Made by a program: the position numbers and the translations under genes | Notes under the pieces: model-generated | Database searches by the model: none | Seen by the model: only the letters and a program-made list of their open reading frames with translations | Told to the model about the DNA's origin: nothing | DNA from: Streptomyces sp. NBC_01235 | Lineage (GTDB): Bacteria; Actinomycetota; Actinomycetes; Streptomycetales; Streptomycetaceae | DNA: 64,000 bases | Direction: 5' to 3' | Assembly (NCBI RefSeq): GCF_035989285.1 | Contig: NZ_CP108513.1 | Coordinates: forward strand, 5,828,001-5,892,000 | In this document: positions 16,883 through 32,564 of the stretch, one piece after another | Layout of the letters: every line of letters begins with the position of its first letter | How positions within the stretch are numbered: the first letter of the stretch is position 1

Positions 16883-18099
16883 GCACATCGGCCGCCATCA
16901 CCGGCGTAGGACTGGCCACCGCGCTGGGCGCGGGACTCGACGCCACCTGGGAGGGCCTCCTGACGGGGCGTACGGCGGTCACGGACGTGGCACCGCCCGA
17001 GGGGCTGTACCCCGGTCGGGGTCCCGCGCCGGCCGCCGCGCTCTGCGACGACCTGTCCGACGTGTCCGCCTTCGGCCGGCGGCGGCTGCGCGCGCTGAGC
17101 CGCGAGTCACTGCTGGTGTCCCGAGCGGGCCTGCTGGCCTGGCAGGACGCGGGACTCGACGCGGGCGGCGCGCCCGCCCCGGAGGACCTCGGTGTCGTCC
17201 TGGGCACGTCGGGAGCGGGCCTGACGGGCTATCTGCAGGTCCTTTGCGACGGTCTCACCCTCGGGGTGGACCTGGTCAGCCCGTATGCCGGCCCCCAGGG
17301 AAGCCTGAATGCCGCCGTCTCCGACCTCGCCATCGCGGCGGATGCCGAGGGCCCTGTCGCGACGGTCACGGCCGGCCGCTGCTCCGGAGCCGAGGCCCTG
17401 ACGGTGGCGGCCGATTTCGTCCGCACCGGTCAGGCCGAGGTGGTGCTGGTGGCGGCGGTGGACGTGCTGGATCCGCTCACGCTCGGTGCGGGTGCCGTGG
17501 ACGGAGGTGCCGGTGGCCGTTCCGCGCGACTGCCGCGTCCCTTCGCGCCCGACCGCACCGGTCCCCTCCCCGGCGAGGCCGTGGTGGTCCTCGTTGTCGA
17601 GGACGCCCGCCGGGCCCGCGAGCGCGGTGCCCGGATCCACGCCGAGGTCGCCGCCGTGAGCACCGCCCTGGGCGTCACCGGCGACACGGACGGGGAGGCC
17701 GCGGCACGTGCCGTCGACACCGCCCTGGCGGCGGCCGGCCTCGCGCCCGGGGCCGTCGGGCTCGTCTGCTCCTCGGCCGACGGTTCCGGCCCGGTCGACC
17801 GGGCAGAGGCCCACGCCCTGTACAAGACGCTGGGCGCCGACACCCCGGTCTTCACCGCGTTCGCCGCGCTGGGCGACTGTGCCGGCACCACCACCCTGCT
17901 CCAAGTCGCCCTGACCGCAAAGGTGTTGGCGGATGGCGAGATGCCTGCGACGGCGGGGCTCGCCGACTGGGATCCCGCGCTCCCCCAGCTCGCCGTGAGC
18001 GACGCGCCCCAGCGGCTCCCCGCCGCCACCGCGGCCCTGGTCCTGACGTCGGACGACCGCCCCGGCGCGTCCGCGGTGGTCCTGCGCGTCCCGCGCTAG
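16879..18099 (+). CDS. chain length factor-like KS-beta (second pair partner)
   Basis: The 406-aa protein has normal KS length and fold markers (AAITGVGLATALGAG, LGTSGAG). However, the nucleophile region reads VTAGRCSGAEAL: aligned with the partner KS, Arg sits at the Cys position and the Cys is displaced by one. The first His motif is CSSADGSG and the second is LGDCAGT, so all three catalytic residues are replaced. It therefore cannot condense by the normal mechanism and is best read as a KS-beta/CLF heterodimer partner. The canonical active-site Gln of aromatic PKS CLFs is also absent, which marks a divergent subtype. Confidence 0.85.
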   Translation: MSTSAAITGVGLATALGAGLDATWEGLLTGRTAVTDVAPPEGLYPGRGPAPAAALCDDLSDVSAFGRRRLRALSRESLLVSRAGLLAWQDAGLDAGGAPAPEDLGVVLGTSGAGLTGYLQVLCDGLTLGVDLVSPYAGPQGSLNAAVSDLAIAADAEGPVATVTAGRCSGAEALTVAADFVRTGQAEVVLVAAVDVLDPLTLGAGAVDGGAGGRSARLPRPFAPDRTGPLPGEAVVVLVVEDARRARERGARIHAEVAAVSTALGVTGDTDGEAAARAVDTALAAAGLAPGAVGLVCSSADGSGPVDRAEAHALYKTLGADTPVFTAFAALGDCAGTTTLLQVALTAKVLADGEMPATAGLADWDPALPQLAVSDAPQRLPAATAALVLTSDDRPGASAVVLRVPR

Positions 18100-18169
18100 G
18101 CCCGACGCCCCCAGAGAACTCACGAACATCCCGGCCCGGTCACCGGCCGCCGGGCTACGGAGGTAGGAA

Positions 18170-26118
<7,949 letters not shown>

Positions 26119-26137
26119 GGGCCGGCGGCGCGGTGGC

Positions 26138-26392
26138 TCAGGCCGCCGCGGCCCGGGAGTGGACCAGCTCGCACACCGCCGAGACCGTGCTGGTGCGCGG
26201 GATGTCCTCGAAGGGGATCTCGACGGCGAAACGCCGCTTGACCGAGGCGACGAGCTCGACGACAGCGAGGGAGTCGATGTCGAGGGCGTCCAGTGAGATG
26301 TCGTCCGAAATCGCCTCCGGTTCGGCGCCGAAATCGACGAGTTCCTGCTCTATGAAGGTGCGTACGGAATCAGGTGTGGTGGGCTCGGACAC
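26138..26392 (-). CDS. acyl carrier protein (discrete, antisense to the PKS operon)
   Basis: The 84-aa acidic protein has the phosphopantetheine site LDIDSLAVVEL (Ser41) followed by the helix-III segment PFEDIPRTSTV. It is encoded convergently with the AT-less KS gene (20 bases apart) and divergently from the acyltransferase at 26564. It differs in sequence from the ACP at 14630 and so probably has its own partner, such as the AT-less KS or the PlsC enzyme. The promoter would lie in the 171-base gap to the right. Confidence 0.92.
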   Translation of the reverse strand: MSEPTTPDSVRTFIEQELVDFGAEPEAISDDISLDALDIDSLAVVELVASVKRRFAVEIPFEDIPRTSTVSAVCELVHSRAAAA

Positions 26393-26494
26393 GGCGCTCC
26401 TGGTCTCTCAAATCTGGTGGGGAACGAACTGAACGGATTGAAAGGAGTTTACCCGGAAACCGCCGGGTACATCAGTGGCCGTATTTCAGAAGCG

Positions 26495-26530
26495 GCTTCT
26501 AAGTCTTGCTTAAGCAGGTCGCGTTACCAT
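26495..26530 (+). promoter_or_regulatory. candidate SARP-type repeats and -10 upstream of the acyltransferase
   Basis: Heptamers GCTTCTA (26495-26501) and TTGCTTA (26506-26512) are 11 bp apart. A TACCAT hexamer (26525-26530) lies 12 bases downstream and 33 bases before the acyltransferase ATG. Geometry is similar to the repeats at 10.6-10.7 kb but the sequence match is weaker. Confidence 0.4.
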
Positions 26531-26563
26531 CGGGAAAGCCCCTCGTACGGACAGGACAGGCAC

Positions 26564-27235
26564 ATGTTTCGAATGCTGCTGAGAAGGATTCTCCTGATCC
26601 CGCTGAAGCTCATTCTCCGGCCCCGCGTGGAGGGACTTCGCAACATACCCGCGAGTGGCCCCTTCATCCTCGCGGCGAATCACCTCTCGTTCTTCGACTC
26701 CATCTTTATCGCACTCCTGACGCCGCGCCGGCTGTATTTCGTCGGAAAGCAGGGGTGGCTGGAGATGCCGGGCGTCAAGGGCCGGTTGCAGAAGCTGTTC
26801 TTCCGATCCGTCGGAATGATCTCGGTGGACAAGACGAGGGGCGCGGGAACCATGGCCGGGCTGGAGCTGTCACTGAAGTTGCTGGCGGAAGGCAACGGCG
26901 TCGGCATCCACATCGAGGGCACCCGTTCGCCGGACGGGCGCCTCTACAAGGGCACTACCGGCACCGCCTGGTTGGCCCTGCGCAGCGGGGTGCCGGTGAT
27001 TCCGTGCGGCCTCACCGGTACGGAGCGGGTCCACCCCAAGGGTGCCAAGCGGCTGTACGTCGCGAGCTTCGACGCACGATTCGGTCCCGCGATGACGTTC
27101 GCGGAGCACCTCGGGCGGGAATCGGACCGCCGGGCCCGCCGCGCGGTGACGACGAGCATCACGGCCGAGATCTCGGCCCTGTCGGGCCAGGAGTACGTCG
27201 ACATGTACGCGGAGACGGCGATGAGCGGCGGGTGA
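26564..27235 (+). CDS. PlsC-family 1-acyl-sn-glycerol-3-phosphate acyltransferase
   Basis: The 223-aa protein has the catalytic NHLSFFD motif (His40, Asp45), the acceptor-binding EGTRSPDGRLYKG block and the VIPCGLTGTE strand of the LPLAT superfamily. The N-terminus is hydrophobic and basic (LLRRILLIPLKLIL), suiting membrane association. These enzymes transfer an acyl group from acyl-ACP or acyl-CoA to a hydroxyl, normally of lysophosphatidate. The ATG at 26564 follows AGGACAGG and a candidate promoter at 26495-26530. A truncated paralogue lies at the other end of the cluster (231-680). Near PKS and ACP genes it could esterify the polyketide acyl chain onto a phosphonate- or glycerol-containing acceptor; housekeeping phospholipid synthesis is the alternative. 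Confidence 0.88.
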   Translation: MFRMLLRRILLIPLKLILRPRVEGLRNIPASGPFILAANHLSFFDSIFIALLTPRRLYFVGKQGWLEMPGVKGRLQKLFFRSVGMISVDKTRGAGTMAGLELSLKLLAEGNGVGIHIEGTRSPDGRLYKGTTGTAWLALRSGVPVIPCGLTGTERVHPKGAKRLYVASFDARFGPAMTFAEHLGRESDRRARRAVTTSITAEISALSGQEYVDMYAETAMSGG

Positions 27236-27439
27236 CGGGTCGATCGGCAGGCGGCCCGGACCTCGCCACTGGCCCTGGTTGCTCACGGTGTGTGAGGAAC
27301 ATCTCAGGGTTGTGACCGGCGTCGGCCGGTGGCGTTCAGCGGCGTTCAGCGACGTTCGGTCGGTGGGGGTCGGTCCGGCCGGGCGAGGGTGTAGCGGGCT
27401 ACACCGCGTTCGCCCGGGCCGCGACCTAGCGTTGGGTGT
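27236..27439. other. intergenic boundary between cluster and core genes
   Basis: These 204 bases separate the acyltransferase from the histidine kinase gene. No gene, integrase remnant or attachment-site-like repeat was recognised. It marks the likely right border of the biosynthetic cluster, because the genes beyond are typical core or regulatory genes. Confidence 0.4.
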
Positions 27440-28732
27440 ATGGCGAAAACAATCCCGATGGCGACAGCGATCCGGCAGGCTGGACGAGCCACGGGCCGGC
27501 TGCTCATCGCCGCGGCGATGACCTTCGGCACCTACCTGTTCGTCACCGTGCTGCTCATCGCGGCCATCGGCACGCTCGCGGTCGTCGGCGCGTGGATGCT
27601 GCCCGAGGCGGTGCTGCTGATCCGCAGGATCGCCGGGGCCAAGCGCCGCCAGGTCGCCGGCTGGACGGGCCGCGAGATCCCCGAGGCGTACGAGCCGCTC
27701 ACCGGCTCGATGCGCGAGCGCCTGCGCACGGCCGTCCGTGACCCCGGCACCCTCGCCGACCTGCGGTGGATGGCCGCCCATTACGTCTACGGCTGGCTGG
27801 TGCTGCCGGCGCTGGCGCTGTGGCCGGTGGGCCTCGTCGTCGACGGGGTGTGGTGCGGGCTGCTGCGGCGGGACGCGGTCGTCCTGCCGCTGGTCGTCAG
27901 GCTCGCCGACGTCGAGGCCCGCTGGTCGGGGGCCCTGCTCAAACCGTCCCCCAAGGCGCGCCTCGCCGCCCGGGTCCGGGCGCTGACCGAGACCCGCGCC
28001 GACGCGATCGCCGCGCACGGCGCCGAACTGCGCCGCATCGAACGCGACCTGCACGACGGTGCCCAGGCCCGCCTGGTCGCCCTGTCCATGCGGATCGGGC
28101 TCGCCCAGCGGGCCTTCGACGGCGACCCGGACTCCGCGCGCAAGCTCATGTCCGACGCGCAGGACCAGGCCGAACAGGCGCTGACGGAACTGCGCCACGT
28201 CGTCCGCGGCATCCACCCGCCGATCCTCACCGACCGCGGACTTTCGGGAGCCGTACGCGCGCTGGCCGCCGGTAGCGGGCTGGATGTCACGCTGCGGGTG
28301 GAAGGGCTCGAGGACGGCGGGGGTGGGGCGGGGGGTTCGGGGAGTTCGGGGAGCTCGGCGGGGGGTTCGGGGAGCTCGCGAAGTTCGGCGGGGGGTTGGA
28401 GTGGTGGATCCGCTCGTTCTGGTGGTTCCGGCGGCGGTGGATATCGGGCGCCCGCCGCTGTGGAGGCCGCTGCTTACTTCGCGGTGGCCGAGGCGCTCAC
28501 CAACGTGGCCAAGCACAGCGGTTCCTCGCGGGCGACCGTCGAGCTGGTGCGACTGCGGAACGGGCTGCGGGCAGTGGTGAAGGACGAGGGGCACGGTGGC
28601 GCGGACGGGGGTGAGGGGTCCGGCCTGCTGGGGATCCGACGGCGGGTCGCCGCGTTGGACGGCGTGGTGAGCGTGACCAGCCCTGTCGGAGGGCCGACGA
28701 CGATCGCTGTGGAGCTGCCCTGCGCGTGGTGA
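27440..28732 (+). CDS. orphan NarL/DesK-type sensor histidine kinase
   Basis: The 430-aa protein has two hydrophobic regions (about residues 20-62 and 112-140), a dimerisation/phosphoacceptor HisKA_3 helix with ERDLHDGAQARLVAL (His205) and a C-terminal HATPase domain. The latter has an N-box (ALTNVAKHSGSS) and G-box (GSGLLGIRRR). About 40 Gly/Ser-rich residues (about 294-334) are inserted between the two catalytic parts; the matching DNA (about 28315-28440) is a G-rich repetitive tract. Such kinases phosphorylate LuxR-type regulators, but none is encoded beside it here. The gene is followed by parS sites. Confidence 0.88.
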   Translation: MAKTIPMATAIRQAGRATGRLLIAAAMTFGTYLFVTVLLIAAIGTLAVVGAWMLPEAVLLIRRIAGAKRRQVAGWTGREIPEAYEPLTGSMRERLRTAVRDPGTLADLRWMAAHYVYGWLVLPALALWPVGLVVDGVWCGLLRRDAVVLPLVVRLADVEARWSGALLKPSPKARLAARVRALTETRADAIAAHGAELRRIERDLHDGAQARLVALSMRIGLAQRAFDGDPDSARKLMSDAQDQAEQALTELRHVVRGIHPPILTDRGLSGAVRALAAGSGLDVTLRVEGLEDGGGGAGGSGSSGSSAGGSGSSRSSAGGWSGGSARSGGSGGGGYRAPAAVEAAAYFAVAEALTNVAKHSGSSRATVELVRLRNGLRAVVKDEGHGGADGGEGSGLLGIRRRVAALDGVVSVTSPVGGPTTIAVELPCAW

Positions 28733-28757
28733 GGGTGGGTGGGGGGCGTGGTGTCGT

Positions 28758-28771
28758 GTTTCACGTGAAAC
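28758..28771. promoter_or_regulatory. parS site (ParB binding)
   Basis: This is an exact copy of the Streptomyces parS palindrome GTTTCACGTGAAAC. The symmetry extends to 18 bp (28756-28773). It lies just after the histidine kinase stop. ParB bound here organises origin-proximal chromosome segregation. Confidence 0.93.
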
Positions 28772-28785
28772 ACCCGGGTGGGGGT

Positions 28786-28799
28786 GTTTCACGTGAAAC
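28786..28799. promoter_or_regulatory. parS site (ParB binding)
   Basis: This second exact GTTTCACGTGAAAC copy has its centre 28 bp from the previous one, close to an integral number of helical turns. The two form a tandem parS pair in the 324-base gap between the kinase and DUF2252 genes. Apart from parS, the gap shows no other gene. Confidence 0.93.
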
Positions 28800-29056
28800 G
28801 TGCCGGCCGTTAAACAGGCCGACCGTGGGACGTGCGCGGGCCGGGCCGCGTCCTGCGCGCGGCCACGGTCCAGGGGTCAGGGGTGGCGGGCTCCGGCTTT
28901 CGATCCGGTTGTTGGGGGTGGGTCGGTGAGGAGTTGTCCACAGTGGGGGAGTTGTCCACAGGGGCTGCCACCGCTGGGCCGCCGGGCTGTACGGTCGGCA
29001 CGAGTTGATGTTCGGCTCGTCGAGCCGATGGACGTACGTGTGCGGGGGAGGCGGTC

Positions 29057-30595
29057 ATGGTGACCGAGGCAGTCGGTGGTGCTGGTGCAGTCGATGGTGC
29101 CGGTGCCGGTGCCGGTGCCGGTGGCCATGTGGGCGTTGGTGGCGGCGTGGGCGTTGGTGCGGGGACGGGTGCGGTGAGCAGGCTTCCCCGGGTGCGTGGG
29201 TTCGCCGAGTGGCCCGTCGAGCGGCCGGCTGAGGGGCCGGGACCGGGGGCGGGCTCTCGTTCGCCCAAGGAAGAGGGCAGGGCACTGCGCGGCCGGGTGC
29301 CGCGGTCGGCGCACACCGCACTCGAACTGGACGCCTCCCGCCCGGACGCGGTGACGGCGGTCGAGGAGTCCAACCAGGGCCGCATCCCGGAGCTGACGCC
29401 GATAAGGGTCGGCCGGATGGCGGCGACGCCGTTCGCGTTCCTGCGCGGCTCGGCGGGGCTCATGGCGTACGACCTGGCCCGCACCCCCATGACCGGGATC
29501 CGGGCGCAGATCTGTGGCGACGCCCACGCCGCCAACTTCGGCCTCTACGGCGACGCGCGGGGCGGGCTGGTCATCGACCTGAACGACTTCGACGAGACGG
29601 TCGACGGCCCCTGGGAGTGGGACCTCAAGCGCCTCGCCGCCTCCCTGGTGCTCGCGGGACGGGAGGCCGGCGCGGACGAGGACACCTGCCGCAGCGCGGC
29701 GCACGGCGCGGCCGGCTCCTACCGTCGCACCATGCGGCTCCTGGCCAAGCTTCCGGTGCTGGACGCGTGGAACGCCATCGCCGACGAGGAACTGGTCTCC
29801 CACACCGACGCCCACGACCTGCTGGGCACCCTGGAACGGGTCTCGGAGAAGGCGCGGGCCAACACCAGCGGGCGGTTCGCGGCGAAGTCGACCGAGCCGA
29901 CGGAGAACGGCGGCCGCCGCTTCGTCGACGCGGCACCGGTGCTGCGCCGCGTCCTGGACGCGGAGGCCGCTGCGGTGGCCGCGTCCCTGGAGCAGTATCT
30001 GACCACCCTGTCCGAGGACCGCCATCCCCTCCTGGCCCGCCACGCGGTCCACGACGTCGCCTTCCGCATCGTCGGCACGGGCAGCGTGGGCACGAGGTCG
30101 TACGTGGTGCTGTTGCTGGACCACCGGGGCGAACCGTTGATCCTCCAGGTGAAGGAGGCCCGTGCGTCGGCCCTGGTCCCGCACCTGCAGACGGCCGGCT
30201 TCGAGGCGCCGGAGGTGGACCACGAGGGCCGCCGGGTGGTGATCGGCCAGAAACGCATGCAGGTCGTCAGCGACATACTGCTGGGCTGGACGACGGTTGA
30301 CGGACGCCCCTTCCAGGTGCGGCAGTTCCGCAACCGCAAGGGCAGCGTCGACCCGTCCGCGCTCGCCGCCGACCAGGTCGACGACTACGGCCGTATGACC
30401 GGTGCCCTTCTGGCCCGCGCCCACTCCCACAGCGCCGACCCGCGCCTGATCGCCGGCTACTGCGGCAAGAACGAGGAACTCGACGAGGCGATCGCGACGT
30501 TCGCCGTCACCTACGCCGACCGCACCGAGGCCGACCACACGGACCTGGTGGCGGCAGTACGGGCGGGGCGGATCGCGGCGGAGGCGGGGGTGTGA
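29057..30595 (+). CDS. DUF2252 family protein
   Basis: The 512-aa protein matches the DUF2252 family, with FLRGSAGLMAYDL, ICGDAHAANFG, DLNDFDETVDGPWEWDL and KRLAAS blocks. The GDxHxxNFG and NDFDET signatures resemble the catalytic and metal-binding loops of aminoglycoside phosphotransferase/kinase-like folds. The biochemical role of the family is not established. The first 40 residues are a Gly/Ala/Val low-complexity tail encoded by a GGTGCC hexanucleotide repeat (about 29095-29130) and are probably dispensable. ATG 29057 follows a GGGGGAGGCGG ribosome site. Confidence 0.85.
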   Translation: MVTEAVGGAGAVDGAGAGAGAGGHVGVGGGVGVGAGTGAVSRLPRVRGFAEWPVERPAEGPGPGAGSRSPKEEGRALRGRVPRSAHTALELDASRPDAVTAVEESNQGRIPELTPIRVGRMAATPFAFLRGSAGLMAYDLARTPMTGIRAQICGDAHAANFGLYGDARGGLVIDLNDFDETVDGPWEWDLKRLAASLVLAGREAGADEDTCRSAAHGAAGSYRRTMRLLAKLPVLDAWNAIADEELVSHTDAHDLLGTLERVSEKARANTSGRFAAKSTEPTENGGRRFVDAAPVLRRVLDAEAAAVAASLEQYLTTLSEDRHPLLARHAVHDVAFRIVGTGSVGTRSYVVLLLDHRGEPLILQVKEARASALVPHLQTAGFEAPEVDHEGRRVVIGQKRMQVVSDILLGWTTVDGRPFQVRQFRNRKGSVDPSALAADQVDDYGRMTGALLARAHSHSADPRLIAGYCGKNEELDEAIATFAVTYADRTEADHTDLVAAVRAGRIAAEAGV

Positions 30596-30619
30596 GGTGC
30601 ATCGCGTGAGGAGGGTTCA

Positions 30620-31114
30620 GTGAAGTACGTCGATCTCGACGGGCGGGTCGGGGACGTCACCGGGGTCATAGACCCCAGGCCCTACCTGGAGCGGCTCCCC
30701 GCGCTGGCGGAGCGGCTGCCACCGGGAGCCCGCGCGTTCGCCACCGATCCGGACCACTACGCCTTCTCGGGCAAGCGGTGCGTGAAGGACCTCAAACCCG
30801 GCGTGGCTCGCCGGACCGGGGACGACGACATCGAGATCCACTTCGGCCACAACTGCTGGAAGCACGACGAGGACCTGGTCGTCCGCTACACAGGTGTCTC
30901 CCGCTTCCAGGCCGACGTCCTCGACGTCTGCGCCCTCCACGACCTCGGCGACGTGATCCTCGACGAGATACTTCCGCATCCCGAGGGCTGCACCCACGAG
31001 CTCGCCTGCCGCCCAGGCACGCTGGTGGTGGTCTGCCGCGATCTGGAGGCGGAGTGGGTGGCAGTGGATTGTCCGGAGGGGCGGGAGCGGGGAGAGGGGC
31101 GGGAGCGGGGGTAG
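30620..31114 (+). CDS. conserved hypothetical protein
   Basis: This 164-aa protein has no domain I can name with confidence. The body (about 1-150) is compact and includes DPDHYAFSGKRCVKDL, HFGHNCWKHDEDLVVRY and two further Cys residues. It has no signal peptide or membrane helix. The last residues (GRERGEGRERG) are encoded by a purine-rich repeat and may be drift. The GTG start at 30620 has a GAGGAGG site 6 bases upstream and lies 24 bases after the DUF2252 gene, suggesting co-transcription. Confidence 0.6.
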   Translation: MKYVDLDGRVGDVTGVIDPRPYLERLPALAERLPPGARAFATDPDHYAFSGKRCVKDLKPGVARRTGDDDIEIHFGHNCWKHDEDLVVRYTGVSRFQADVLDVCALHDLGDVILDEILPHPEGCTHELACRPGTLVVVCRDLEAEWVAVDCPEGRERGEGRERG

Positions 31115-31167
31115 GAGAGGGGAGGGAGGGGGGTAGGGGAGGGAGGGGGAGGGGGGAAGGCCCCCCC
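31073..31167 (+). repeat. G-rich purine tract with G-quadruplex potential and terminal G/C hairpin
   Basis: About 85 bases are nearly all G and A in runs of 3-6 G (31073-31160), followed by a run of seven C (31161-31167). GGGGGG-AAGG-CCCCCC forms a tight hairpin at 31151-31166. It begins inside the 3' end of the hypothetical gene and ends before the J-domain-like gene. It may act as a terminator or a replication/transcription pause. Confidence 0.7.
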
Positions 31168-31230
31168 GAGAAGGCCCCCGGTGGGTGGATGGCAGCGTTG
31201 ATTCGGGTGGCGTTGGCCTAGGCTGGTCGG

Positions 31231-32028
31231 GTGACGACCCCCGAAGCTGAACAGCCCCGGCCGGAGGCACGGCTGGAGCAGGCCGTGCGGGCCGCCGAGC
31301 AGGCGTTGATCGAGTTCGAGATCGCGGTGGAGACCTTCCGCGTCGAGGTCGAGAACTTCTCGCGGCTCCACCACCAGAAACTCGGTCCGATGTACGCCCG
31401 GCTCGACGAGCTGGACGCGCAGATCGCCGAGGCCAGGGCCGCCCGCACCGGTGACCCCGACGACCTGCGCAAGGCCGCCGAGGCACGGGCCAGGGTGCTG
31501 CCGATGCCCGGGGTCGAGGAGCTGTTCCACGGCTGGATGGACGGCGACGGGCTGTTCCCGGAGGCTGCTGCGATGCTCACGGAGCAGTCGGTACGGCCCC
31601 CGGAGCGGGTCCGGCCCAGCGAGGAGGCTCGCAAGCTGTACCGCGAGCTGGCCCGCAAGGCCCACCCCGACCTGGCGCAGGAGGACGCCGAGCGGGCGCG
31701 GCGCGAGGAGTTCATCACCCGGGTGAACGGGGCCTACGCCCATGGCGACGAGGCACTCCTGCGTGAGCTGGCCGAGGAGTGGGCGGCCGGTCCGGCGCCC
31801 GCGGAGCGCAGTCCTAGCCCCAGCGAGGAGCTCTACGCCCGCCTCGAGTGGCTTGCCCAGCGCAAGGAGATGCTCACGCTGGTGGCCCGGGAACTGGAGG
31901 ACAGCGCGATCGGCTCGATGCTCCGGATGGCGCCGGAAGACCCTGATCGCCTCCTGGACGAGATCGCCGACAAGCTCCTCGCCGATGTCACCGCACGCGA
32001 GGCGGAGCTGGCCGAGCTGGTGGGTTAG
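31231..32028 (+). CDS. J-domain-like protein with coiled-coil N-terminus
   Basis: The 265-aa protein has a long heptad-rich N-terminal helix (about residues 12-75, rich in Glu/Ala/Arg). A short J-like segment follows, with RKLYRELARKAHPDLAQED, containing the His-Pro-Asp motif that DnaJ proteins use to stimulate DnaK. A further helical C-terminus comes after. No zinc-finger or substrate domains of DnaJ are present. It could be a specialised co-chaperone; the HPD motif alone is suggestive and not proof. The GTG start directly follows a plausible promoter segment after the G-rich tract. Confidence 0.7.
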   Translation: MTTPEAEQPRPEARLEQAVRAAEQALIEFEIAVETFRVEVENFSRLHHQKLGPMYARLDELDAQIAEARAARTGDPDDLRKAAEARARVLPMPGVEELFHGWMDGDGLFPEAAAMLTEQSVRPPERVRPSEEARKLYRELARKAHPDLAQEDAERARREEFITRVNGAYAHGDEALLRELAEEWAAGPAPAERSPSPSEELYARLEWLAQRKEMLTLVARELEDSAIGSMLRMAPEDPDRLLDEIADKLLADVTAREAELAELVG

Positions 32029-32070
32029 AGGGGCAGTCGTGGCGCTTGTCCGGTCGGGTAGCGTCGGGGC

Positions 32071-32418
32071 ATGAGTTTCGGAGCTGGTGTGCCCACGGTC
32101 GAGGTCGGAGACCTCAAGGACGGCGACTTCCTGCTGGACGTCCGCGAGGACGACGAGTGGCAGGCGGGCCACGCCGAAGGGGCATTGCACATCCCCATCA
32201 GTGAGTTCGTCGCCCGCTACGGCGAGCTGACCGAGGCGGCTCCGCAGGACGGGCGGGTCCATGTGATCTGCCGCTCCGGCGGTCGTTCGGCCCAGGTCAC
32301 GATGTACCTCGTCCAGCAGGGCCTGGACGCTGTGAACGTCGACGGTGGCATGCAGATCTGGGCCGCCGTGGGCCGTCCGGTCGTCACGGACGAGGGCCGG
32401 CCGGGCTTCGTCCTGTAG
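32071..32418 (+). CDS. single-domain rhodanese-like protein
   Basis: The 115-aa protein consists of one rhodanese domain: LLDVREDDEWQAGHAEGALH (cyanase/Cdc25 motif region) and the active-site loop ICRSGGRSA with the persulfide-forming Cys. It probably transfers sulfane sulfur in a cytosolic trafficking or detoxification role. It starts 42 bases after the J-domain-like gene. The substrate is unknown. Confidence 0.92.
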   Translation: MSFGAGVPTVEVGDLKDGDFLLDVREDDEWQAGHAEGALHIPISEFVARYGELTEAAPQDGRVHVICRSGGRSAQVTMYLVQQGLDAVNVDGGMQIWAAVGRPVVTDEGRPGFVL

Positions 32419-32423
32419 GCGGC

Positions 32424-32563
32424 AGCGGGCGAGTCCCTGCGGGACGCGCAGGCCGGTGAGTCCTTGCATGGGCGCGTAGGCCGGTGAGTCCTTGCATGGG
32501 CGCGTAGGCCGGTGAGTCCTTGCGTGGGAGCGCAGGCCGGCGAGTTCCTGCGTGGGCGCGCAG
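32424..32563. repeat. five tandem 28-bp repeats
   Basis: Five head-to-tail units of 28 bp start at 32424, 32452, 32480, 32508 and 32536, with core GCCGGTGAGTCCTTGC. Units 2 and 3 are identical and the others carry a few substitutions. The array fills the whole gap between the convergent rhodanese and acyl-CoA dehydrogenase stops. There are no spacers, so it is a minisatellite and not a CRISPR array. Confidence 0.9.
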
Positions 32564-32564
32564 G

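Noticed and set aside
28758..28799. Reading the GTTTCACGTGAAAC palindromes as E-box-like or TetR operators
   Set aside because: They match the Streptomyces parS sequence exactly, recur five times in the window and are not positioned at promoters consistently.
32424..32563. Possible CRISPR array (28-bp repeats)
   Set aside because: Units abut with no unique spacers and no cas genes are nearby; it is a tandem minisatellite.
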